DNA from: a bacterium
GTDB taxonomy: Bacteria; Krumholzibacteriota; Krumholzibacteriia; LZORAL124-64-63
Reading direction: 5' to 3'
NCBI GenBank assembly: GCA_030591105.1
Contig: JAUVBS010000021.1
Span: forward strand, 1 to 12,480
DNA length: 12,480 bases
The position numbers and the translations under genes were made by a program. Under the pieces are notes generated by a model. The model searched no databases. It saw only the letters and a program-made list of their open reading frames with translations, and had not been told where the DNA came from. Positions within the stretch are counted from its first letter, which is position 1. Each line of letters opens with the position of its first letter. Below, in pieces: positions 7,224-12,480 of the stretch.

Positions 7224-8546
7224 ATGATGATGGACGTCACACAGAAAGCGAAGCACCGCTGGCAGCAACAGGCACCGCGGGAGAGAACGGTGCTGGTCGG
7301 CGTGCATTTGCCCGAGGCGTGGGCGGGGGGTCTCGGCGGCGAAGCCGATACCGCGGAACTGCGCCAGCTGGTCGAGACGGCCGGCGGCGAGGTGACCGCG
7401 GTGATCGAGCAGCGCCGGCAGCGGCCGGTGGCGCGGACATTCATCGGGAAGGGAAAACTCGCAGAGCTGCAGGAAAAAGTTGCCGATAGCGAGGCCAACC
7501 TGGTCGTTTTCGATAACGAGTTGACACCGGCCCAGGGGCGTAATCTCGAGAGCTCGCTCGAGGTGAACGTCATCGACCGCACCGAACTGATCCTCGACAT
7601 CTTCGCACGTCACGCGCGCACCAGCCAGGCGCGCCTGCAGGTCGAGCTGGCCCAGCTACAGTATCTGTTACCACGTCTGACCCGGCTCTGGTCGCACCTC
7701 GAACGCCAAGCCGGCGGTATCGGTACGCGCGGTCCCGGCGAGACCCAGCTCGAGACCGACCGTCGGCTGATCGGGCGCCGCATCACCCGTCTTAAACGGG
7801 AACTCGCTGGCATCGAGACCGATCGTCGTGTGCAGATCAAGGGCCGCGAAAGTATTTACCGGGTGGCGCTGGTCGGTTACACCAACGCCGGCAAGTCGAC
7901 CCTCATGAACGGGATCACCGACGCCGGGGTCTACGTCCGTGATCAGCTCTTCGCCACGCTCGATGCCACGACCCGCCGTGTCGAGTCGGACGAGCGGCAT
8001 CGGTTTTTGTTGACCGACACCATCGGTTTCATCAGGCGTCTGCCCCACCACCTGGTCGAGAGTTTCCACGCGACGTTACGCGAGGTCGCCGAGGCGGACC
8101 TGCTGGTGCACGTGGTCGATGCGGGCAGTGTCGATCCGGAACATCAGATCGCTTCGGTCAACCGGGTGCTCGCCGAAGTCGCCCCGGAAGAGAAACCGAC
8201 GCTAATGGTTTTCAACAAAATGGACACCGTAGCGGACGAGCTTTTCCGCAATCGATACGCACGTCATTACCCGGAAGCTTTGTTCGTCTGTGCGCGCACA
8301 CCGGAGGGGGCCGAGCAGTTGCTGCAGATGATCGGCACGCGGTTGAGTGCGGCGGAGCGCATCTACAAATTGAAGGTACCAGGCCAGGCTTTATATCATC
8401 TCGGCTCGCTGTTCCGGACCGGCGCGGTGCTCGATCAGCTCTGGACCGGCGATCTTTGTACAGTGACGGTACGCATGCGGCCGCAGGAGTTCGAACGGCT
8501 GCTCGGAAGGGTACCGGCCATAGCGGTGAGCGGTGACGACCCGTGA
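7224..8546 (+). CDS. hflX: GTPase HflX
   Basis: HflX is a GTPase that binds the 50S subunit and splits stalled or stress-idled 70S ribosomes; the 440-residue length is usual. The N-terminal HflX domain shows FIGKGKLAEL (73-82) and VVFDNELTPAQGRNLE (94-109). The family motif RGPGETQLETDRR (169-181) and a coiled coil follow. The G domain has G1 GYTNAGKST (218-226), G3 DTIGF (265-269) and G4 NKMD (331-334); G5 is probably around CAR (356-358). Three consecutive ATG codons (7224, 7227, 7230) leave the exact start open, and no strong Shine-Dalgarno precedes them, which suggests coupling to the upstream ABC-F gene. The stop codon overlaps the GTG start of the MFS gene by 4 bases. Identity is secure. 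Confidence 0.96.
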   Translation: MMMDVTQKAKHRWQQQAPRERTVLVGVHLPEAWAGGLGGEADTAELRQLVETAGGEVTAVIEQRRQRPVARTFIGKGKLAELQEKVADSEANLVVFDNELTPAQGRNLESSLEVNVIDRTELILDIFARHARTSQARLQVELAQLQYLLPRLTRLWSHLERQAGGIGTRGPGETQLETDRRLIGRRITRLKRELAGIETDRRVQIKGRESIYRVALVGYTNAGKSTLMNGITDAGVYVRDQLFATLDATTRRVESDERHRFLLTDTIGFIRRLPHHLVESFHATLREVAEADLLVHVVDAGSVDPEHQIASVNRVLAEVAPEEKPTLMVFNKMDTVADELFRNRYARHYPEALFVCARTPEGAEQLLQMIGTRLSAAERIYKLKVPGQALYHLGSLFRTGAVLDQLWTGDLCTVTVRMRPQEFERLLGRVPAIAVSGDDP

Positions 8547-9835
8547 GCGACCTGCGTGAGCTCATACGCGATCGCAGCTTTGCCCAGATCTGGGGTGCGT
8601 CGGTCGTGTCTGGTCTGGGTGATAAGATCGCGATCATCGCCCTGTACCTCTTGATCTTCCGCATGACCGGACGGGCCATCGATCTCGGCCTACTCGCAGC
8701 GGCGCAGATCGTGCCGGCAATCTTACTCGGTCCGTTGACCGGTATCTTGCTGGACCGATTCGACCGCAAGAAGGTGATGATCGCCGCGGAGATCGCCAGC
8801 GCGGTCGTCGTCGTGGCGGTGCCGCTGGCCAGCAGTCCAAAGGCGGTTTACCTGCTGGCGGGTTTGCTGTCGGCCGGTCGGCAGTTCACCGGCCCGGCTC
8901 GTCTAGCCTTGATCCCCGATGTCGTACCGTCGTCGCTGCTCGACCGCGCCAACTCTCTGATCATGGTCACCCGCAATGTGGTGTTGCTGGTGGGGCCGGC
9001 GGTCGGTGGCGCCATCGTTGCCTGGCACGGAACAGACCTCGCTTTCTGGGTCGATGCGGGTACGTTCCTGGTGTCGGCTGCCATCCTCGCCGCCCGTCCG
9101 TTGCGGTACCTCGACGGTGGGCAGACGCGCACCGTTGCTGCGGACGGAGCCGGTGCGCCGCGTGAAAGCACCTGGCAACAGCTACGCGACGGCCTGCAGG
9201 TACTATGGGGCCACCCGCGTCTCCGGTTCGCGGTGTTGTTCTTCGCCGCGCTCACCTTTGTGACAGCCATGCAACAGCCGCTGGTGGTACTGCTGGTCAA
9301 GACCCGCCTCGGCGGTAGTGATCTCGAACTGGGCCTGATCGTCTCCGCCGCCGGATTGGGAGGCATCGTCGGCGCGTTAGCGGGCGGTTTGCTGCGAACC
9401 GAACGCGAGCCGCTACGCGCGGTGACCTGGCTGATGGCCGTCGACGGTCTGTTGCTGGTGGTTTTTGCGCTGAATCGTCAGTTCGTCTGGGCGCTGGTTC
9501 TGTTCGCGCTGTTCGGAGCGATCGGGACAGTGATCCATATCAGCATCGCCACGTTTTTGCAGCGTGAAGCACCCAAAGCACACCGCGGCCGCGTGTTCGG
9601 CTGGCTGGGGACGTTCATCGGACCGCTCTCTCTGGCATCGGTCTTTATCGGTCCGGCGGCGGCCGGATTGGTCGGTGTGGTCGCGGTGCTGGCGGTATCG
9701 GGGCTCTTCGAGATGACGGTCGGTCTGATCGGCCGTTGGCGGTTACCGCCATCGATGCCAGCCGATTCACCGATTGCGGCCGAGCCATCGATGCCAGCCG
9801 AGCCACCGATGCCAGCCGATTCACCGCCACGATAG
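8543..9835 (+). CDS. MFS transporter (MFS_3-like exporter)
   Basis: A 430-residue integral membrane protein of the major facilitator superfamily, probably with 12 membrane helices and acting as a proton-coupled exporter. The N-terminal helix region (SFAQIWGASVVSGLGDKIA) and motif A between helices 2 and 3 (GILLDRFDRKKVM, 67-79) fit the group that includes macrolide and siderophore exporters; the substrate cannot be read from sequence. A similar loop motif, HRGRVFGWLG, occurs in the second half. The GTG start lies within GTGA overlapping the hflX stop, a pattern of translational coupling. After the last helix a Pro/Ala/acidic tail of about 27 residues, built from a DNA repeat, replaces the usual short cytoplasmic end. 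No terminator was recognised downstream. Confidence 0.88.
   Translation: MSDLRELIRDRSFAQIWGASVVSGLGDKIAIIALYLLIFRMTGRAIDLGLLAAAQIVPAILLGPLTGILLDRFDRKKVMIAAEIASAVVVVAVPLASSPKAVYLLAGLLSAGRQFTGPARLALIPDVVPSSLLDRANSLIMVTRNVVLLVGPAVGGAIVAWHGTDLAFWVDAGTFLVSAAILAARPLRYLDGGQTRTVAADGAGAPRESTWQQLRDGLQVLWGHPRLRFAVLFFAALTFVTAMQQPLVVLLVKTRLGGSDLELGLIVSAAGLGGIVGALAGGLLRTEREPLRAVTWLMAVDGLLLVVFALNRQFVWALVLFALFGAIGTVIHISIATFLQREAPKAHRGRVFGWLGTFIGPLSLASVFIGPAAAGLVGVVAVLAVSGLFEMTVGLIGRWRLPPSMPADSPIAAEPSMPAEPPMPADSPPR
9755..9826 (+). repeat. 18-bp tandem repeat encoding the MFS protein tail
   Basis: Four 18-bp units in the MFS reading frame start at 9755, 9773, 9791 and 9809. The first and fourth are identical (ATGCCAGCCGATTCACCG), the third differs by a few bases, and the second is the most diverged. 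They encode MPADSP, IAAEPS, MPAEPP and MPADSP. The identity of copies 1 and 4 points to recent duplication. Confidence 0.9.
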
Positions 9836-9951
9836 TCTCAGCCCCATGCGACCGGTCACGAGGATTCTGGCCCGCCGCTTGCACCAATTACCATCGGCAC
9901 CGATCAGGCATGAATCACGTTGCAAAGGACGGCAGATTTCGCCGCCCCATC

Positions 9952-9971
9952 GTGCAATATGCTTTGCGCAC
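9952..9971. promoter_or_regulatory. Candidate enhancer-binding-protein site (dyad GTGC-N12-GCAC)
   Basis: GTGC (9952-9955) and GCAC (9968-9971) form an inverted repeat centred near 9961-9962, roughly 90 bp upstream of the transcription start predicted from the sigma-54 promoter. That is a typical distance for a NtrC/PilR-type activator site. The arms are only 4 bp, so the call rests mainly on position. Confidence 0.25.
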
Positions 9972-9999
9972 CCGGCATAGCTATCATAACCACCATATA

Positions 10000-10014
10000 A
10001 ATAACGTAGTTATT
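10000..10014. promoter_or_regulatory. Perfect palindrome upstream of the pilin promoter
   Basis: AATAAC-GTA-GTTATT is a perfect inverted repeat with 6-bp arms and a 3-bp centre, inside an AT-rich block (about 9978-10016) that stands out from the GC-rich surroundings. It ends 12 bp before the -24 element. It could bind a dimeric regulator or form part of a bent region between enhancer and promoter. Which protein would bind it is unknown. Confidence 0.4.
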
Positions 10015-10026
10015 GGGGTTCACCCT

Positions 10027-10042
10027 GGGCACAACCCTTGCA
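10027..10042 (+). promoter_or_regulatory. Sigma-54 (-24/-12) promoter of the minor-pilin operon
   Basis: GGGCAC (10027-10032), five bases, then TTGCA (10038-10042) matches the consensus TGGCAC-N5-TTGCA at 10 of 11 specified positions. The invariant GG and GC are separated by exactly 10 bp. The predicted transcription start near 10053 leaves a ~58-base leader before the ATG at 10111. Sigma-54 with the activator PilR drives pilin genes in several bacteria, so the location upstream of a pilin operon supports it. No rpoN or pilR gene is in the window. Confidence 0.7.
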
Positions 10043-10071
10043 GGTAAGCCGGCGAGAAGTATTGTGCGCGG

Positions 10072-10090
10072 ACCCGGGATTTCCCGGATC
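10072..10090 (+). other. Short hairpin in the pilin operon leader
   Basis: CCGGG (10074-10078) and CCCGG (10083-10087) form a stem around ATTT. GA (10072-10073) and TC (10089-10090) can extend it across one C-A mismatch. It lies between the predicted transcription start and the Shine-Dalgarno sequence (GTGGGGA, 10099-10105 region), without a T tract. It might stabilise the mRNA or tune translation; function is speculative. Confidence 0.35.
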
Positions 10091-10110
10091 ATACCGAGTG
10101 GGGATGGACC

Positions 10111-10551
10111 ATGCCTACGAAATACACCGTGCGACGCATCCGGCGTGAAGGGTTCACGTTAGTGGAACTGATGGTTATCATCACCGTGTTCGGCATGATG
10201 ATGACCATGGCCGTTCCCCCGTTCTTGAATTACGTGCGCTCGAACCGCTTGGACACCAATACCGATCGCCTGGCCGCCGACCTGCAGTTGGCGCGCTCGC
10301 TGTCCATCTCCAATGGACAGATCCTGCGCTTCACCGCGGATGCTGCCGGCTACACCATCACCAACCCGGTCAGCGGCCGGACGATCCGCTCGCGTCAGTT
10401 CGACGGCGGCTGCGCCCTCGCTCTGAACGCTACCGCTGATTTCTTCCCGTGGGGTATGGCGGACACGGTGGTGCTCGATATTGCCAACGGCTCGGGCGGA
10501 CGCAGGATCAATCTGCTACCCACGGGTATGGTGGAAGTGGAGGTCAACTGA
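10111..10551 (+). CDS. Type IV minor pilin, GspH/FimT family
   Basis: A 146-residue prepilin, probably the FimT/FimU equivalent that joins PilV, PilW and PilX in the pilus-priming tip complex. A positively charged 14-residue leader ends in Gly14, and PilD-type peptidase should cut before Phe15 in EGFTLVELMVI. Glu19 is the conserved mature Glu5, and the following hydrophobic helix is typical. The middle (RLAADLQLARSLSISNGQ) matches the GspH/FimT pattern that follows the N-terminal helix. An SD-like GTGGGG lies about 7 bases before the ATG. It is first in the operon and overlaps pilV by one base (TGATG). The name fimT, fimU or gspH cannot be chosen with certainty; the neighbourhood supports type IV pili rather than type II secretion. 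Confidence 0.9.
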   Translation: MPTKYTVRRIRREGFTLVELMVIITVFGMMMTMAVPPFLNYVRSNRLDTNTDRLAADLQLARSLSISNGQILRFTADAAGYTITNPVSGRTIRSRQFDGGCALALNATADFFPWGMADTVVLDIANGSGGRRINLLPTGMVEVEVN

Positions 10552-10952
10552 TGAAGGCAGCGCAGCGAGGCAAACCTGGCGCGAAGCAGAGGTGGCGGCC
10601 CGGACGACCGGACCGCGGTGGTTTTACCCTGATCGAAATCATGGTGGTCATGGTGATCCTGGTCATCGGTATCTTGCCGCTGGCCATGGTGCAAACCCGC
10701 GCGAGGCAGGAAGTTCGCCAGTCCGACCGCTTCACCCAGGCGATCACGCTTGCCCAGGAACAGCTCGAACAGATGAAGGGCCAGGGTTTCGGAAACGCGG
10801 CAGCGGATTCCGGGATCGTCGGCCAGGTGAATTGGGAATCGAGCGTCACACTGGACGCCTTCGGTCTCGAGCGCCTCGAGGTCGAGGTCACCTGGCAAGA
10901 TGTTCAGGGTGACCGGTCGATGGTGCTGGCCGACATGATCTCCGTGCGTTGA
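10551..10952 (+). CDS. pilV: Type IV pilus minor pilin PilV
   Basis: A 133-residue minor pilin. The leader is long (24 residues, rich in Arg and Lys) and ends in Gly24, before the mature N-terminus FTLIEIMVVMVILVIG with conserved Glu29 (mature Glu5). The stretch after the helix, with repeated Gln and Glu (TLAQEQLEQMKG), is typical of PilV, which uses a short globular domain. The ATG at 10551 was chosen over longer upstream options because GGAGGT (10539-10544) lies 6 bp before it and the stop of the preceding gene overlaps it by one base, implying translational coupling. PilV acts with PilW and PilX at the pilus tip in the inner membrane and periplasm. Confidence 0.88.
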   Translation: MKAAQRGKPGAKQRWRPGRPDRGGFTLIEIMVVMVILVIGILPLAMVQTRARQEVRQSDRFTQAITLAQEQLEQMKGQGFGNAAADSGIVGQVNWESSVTLDAFGLERLEVEVTWQDVQGDRSMVLADMISVR

Positions 10953-10977
10953 AACCGAAGCCAGAGGTAATAGAACC

Positions 10978-11568
10978 GTGAACCGATACCACAACACACC
11001 GAGACGGCTGGACCGGCGAGGCATGACCCTGGTGGAGATGATGATCTCGCTGACCATCTTCGCAGTGATCATGGGGGTTGTTTTTACCTTCCTCGCCAAT
11101 TCACGCCGCACCTACAGCAGCACCAGCGAACGGGTCGAGTATCAGCAATCGATACGCGCGGTCCTGTCGCTATTGACCAAGGAGATCCGCTCGACGGGCT
11201 GCGACCCATCCGGTGTCGGGTTCGACCATTTCACACTGGCGAGCGACACCCAGCTGAGCCTGTTCATGGATCTGGACGGCAACGGGGATACCCTCGGTAA
11301 CAGCCCCGACGAGAGCGTGATCTATCAGTACGACGCGGCCCAGGAAGAGCTCAGCCGCGACGGCGGAGCAGGCCTGCAGGCGATTCTGCGCAACGTTTCC
11401 GGCATCCTCTTCACGTACTTCGACGAGAACGGGAACCCACTGCTCGTGACACCGCTGTCACCGGGAGACCGGGCAGCGATCCGCTTTGTGGATATCGATA
11501 TCACCGGTGAATCAGACACCGGTGAGATCGTCAATTACAGTACCCGCGTCCTGATCCGGAACGGGTGA
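10978..11568 (+). CDS. pilW: Type IV pilus minor pilin PilW
   Basis: A 196-residue minor pilin. The leader ends at Gly15 in RRGMTLVEMMISLTIF; Met16 is the first mature residue and Glu20 the conserved mature Glu5. The following YQQSIRAVLSLLTKEIRSTGCDP (about 55-77) is characteristic of PilW. The segment DLDGNGD (98-104) resembles a calcium-binding loop, and the C-terminal half has the usual PilW beta-rich pattern. The start is GTG with AGAGG (10963-10967) about 10 bp upstream, 25 bp after pilV. It is expected to link PilV/FimU-type pilins with PilX. Confidence 0.88.
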   Translation: MNRYHNTPRRLDRRGMTLVEMMISLTIFAVIMGVVFTFLANSRRTYSSTSERVEYQQSIRAVLSLLTKEIRSTGCDPSGVGFDHFTLASDTQLSLFMDLDGNGDTLGNSPDESVIYQYDAAQEELSRDGGAGLQAILRNVSGILFTYFDENGNPLLVTPLSPGDRAAIRFVDIDITGESDTGEIVNYSTRVLIRNG

Positions 11569-11595
11569 TCAACGTTAGCCGGCAAGGAGAGCCCG

Positions 11596-12051
11596 ATGCG
11601 TAGCAAACCGATTCCCACCCCCGATCGCGAGGGATTCGCCCTCGTCACCACGCTGCTGATCATCCTCGTACTGAGCGTGATCGCCGTCGGGGCTGCTTAT
11701 CTCGCCAGCTCGGAAAAGCGCACCAGCTTCGCCGAGTCGGTCCATTTGAGCGCCGTCTATTCCGCCGACGCCGGCGGTGAGGCGGGGATCAATTTCCTGC
11801 GTCTATCGGACTCGCCACCGGCGATCCTCGACTTCGCCGACTTCGCGGTGCGCAACGAGGCCGATACCGCCATCCGTGGTTCGCAGAGCTACGAGTTCGA
11901 CTGCTTCTACATCCGGAAGCGGCCCAAGCCCGGCTGGGGAATCGAGTTCCTCGACTATGACTATCGCGTTTCCTCCATCGGCAAGGCGTCGCAAAGCGGC
12001 ACGAGCGGCGTCGAATTGGTGGCCGCCCGGTTGTTCAAGGAGGGCTACTAA
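11596..12051 (+). CDS. pilX: Type IV pilus assembly protein PilX
   Basis: A 151-residue prepilin-like protein. The leader ends at Gly13 in REGFALVTTLLIILVLSVI, followed by a hydrophobic helix and the pattern SADAGGEAGINFLRL typical of PilX N-terminal domains. The fifth mature residue is Thr18, not Glu, as in the tip-located GspK/PilX-type pseudopilins. AAGGAG (11584-11589) lies 6 bp before the ATG, and pilW ends 27 bp upstream. Position between pilW and the PilY1-type gene supports the name. It is expected to sit at or near the pilus tip and contact PilY1. Confidence 0.85.
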   Translation: MRSKPIPTPDREGFALVTTLLIILVLSVIAVGAAYLASSEKRTSFAESVHLSAVYSADAGGEAGINFLRLSDSPPAILDFADFAVRNEADTAIRGSQSYEFDCFYIRKRPKPGWGIEFLDYDYRVSSIGKASQSGTSGVELVAARLFKEGY

Positions 12052-12053
12052 TA

Positions 12054-12069
12054 CCGGCCCGCGGGTCGG
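12054..12069 (+). other. GC-rich hairpin between pilX and the PilY1-type gene
   Basis: CCGGCC and GGTCGG pair, with one G-U, around CGCG, just after the pilX stop codon. There is no T tract, so it is not an intrinsic terminator. It could slow 3' decay and adjust relative expression of the two genes, but this is a guess. The remainder of the 106-bp gap (12052-12157) holds no other feature I can support. Confidence 0.3.
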
Positions 12070-12157
12070 CACTCAAGGCCGATTGCAAGCGGGCGGTGCG
12101 ACGACGAGAGAGACAATGCCGGGGCATGCCTGGCTGGATCCACGAAAGGGCATATCG

Positions 12158-12480
12158 ATGTTAATGATCAAGCGCACGAGGTGGATCACGGGAGCGGCGA
12201 CGCTCTTCACCGCGGTCTTGATGCTCGGCGCCAGCGCGCCGACGGCGGTCGCCGCGGCCTGCCAGATGCCCCTGTTCGTGCAGGAGGCGACCATCGACGC
12301 CAATGTCATGCTGCTGGTCGACAACTCCGGATCGATGGCCACCCTCGTCCAGCATCCAGATTTCGATCCAGCCGTAGTTTATCCCGGCGGTATCGTCGGC
12401 TGGCTGAGTATCCCTGCAGACGGCATGTACACCTACAACGGCAATACGGCCTTCCTGCGTGCGACGTGGTACGAGCAGAA
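12158..12480 (+). CDS. PilY1-like pilus adhesin, 3'-truncated by the window end
   Basis: The first 107 residues of a secreted protein. A basic start (MLMIKRTRW) and hydrophobic run ending around PTAVAA form a signal peptide, with cleavage probably near residues 33-34. The mature start CQMPLFVQEA and the vWA-type MIDAS motif VDNSGSM (54-60; Asp55, Ser57, Ser59) fit the N-terminal region of PilY1 proteins, which carry a vWA domain followed by a beta-propeller at the pilus tip. AAAGGG (12144-12149) lies 8 bp before the ATG; a second in-frame ATG is at 12164. Position directly after pilX supports the call. The propeller and its calcium site lie outside the window. Confidence 0.85.
   Translation, partial: MLMIKRTRWITGAATLFTAVLMLGASAPTAVAAACQMPLFVQEATIDANVMLLVDNSGSMATLVQHPDFDPAVVYPGGIVGWLSIPADGMYTYNGNTAFLRATWYEQ

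Noticed and set aside
9736..10047. Small + strand open frames (103 and 68 codons) running from the MFS tail into the intergenic region
   Set aside because: They are out-of-frame readings of the 18-bp repeat, have repetitive composition and no Shine-Dalgarno, and overlap the pilin control region.
10449..10550. Longer start for pilV
   Set aside because: It would overlap the preceding gene by 100 bases and move the prepilin cleavage site far from the N-terminus; ATG 10551 has a strong SD.
10395..11111. 238-codon open frame on the - strand opposite pilV and flanks
   Set aside because: It overlaps three clear prepilin genes on the + strand and shows no recognisable domain.

Overview
This 12.5 kb window is gene-dense and GC-rich (roughly 60% by eye), and every supported gene lies on the + strand. 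It looks like a chromosomal segment of a Gram-negative, non-gammaproteobacterial organism. The GyrA lacks the extra segment of gammaproteobacterial GyrA, one secreted protein ends in the FlgD-like/sorting-type domain common in FCB-group and related lineages, and the minor-pilin/PilY1 cluster resembles those of Desulfuromonadota and other former deltaproteobacteria. The exact phylum cannot be fixed from this sequence. No mobile elements, CRISPR arrays, tRNAs or rRNAs were seen, and no gene-free stretch exceeds 300 bases.

Layout. (1) 1-1841: the 3' two thirds of gyrA, ending in a repetitive acidic tail encoded by a 12-bp tandem repeat. (2) 2009-3901: a predicted secreted protein of unknown role with Asp-rich, calcium-loop-like motifs and a C-terminal FlgD-like beta-sandwich domain. 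(3) 3902-4167: a 266-bp intergenic region with weak promoter-like elements. (4) 4168-5058: a stand-alone AraC-family regulator with an unrecognised, possibly receiver-like N-terminal half, followed by a textbook intrinsic terminator (5080-5110). (5) 5192-9835: a tight three-gene run of an ABC-F ATPase, the ribosome-splitting GTPase HflX and an MFS exporter whose last 27 residues include an 18-bp-repeat-encoded Pro/Ala/acidic tail. (6) 9836-10110: a 275-bp regulatory region with a strong sigma-54 (-24/-12) promoter match, a perfect 15-bp palindrome, a distal dyad and a 5'UTR hairpin. (7) 10111 to the window end: a type IV pilus minor-pilin operon in the order FimT/GspH-like, PilV, PilW, PilX, PilY1 (cut by the window edge).

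How the genes work together. The pilin operon encodes the set of low-abundance pilins and the vWA-containing PilY1 adhesin thought to prime pilus assembly and sit at the tip. Its sigma-54 promoter implies control by an enhancer-binding protein such as PilR. The ABC-F, HflX and MFS genes are probably co-transcribed; two act on the ribosome and the third is an exporter, so a link to translation stress or tolerance of ribosome-targeting drugs is possible but unproven. I found no clearly new multi-gene system. The most interesting items are the promoter architecture of the pilin operon, the two repeat-built acidic protein tails, the AraC protein with an unusual sensor half, and the Asp-loop/FlgD-like secreted protein.
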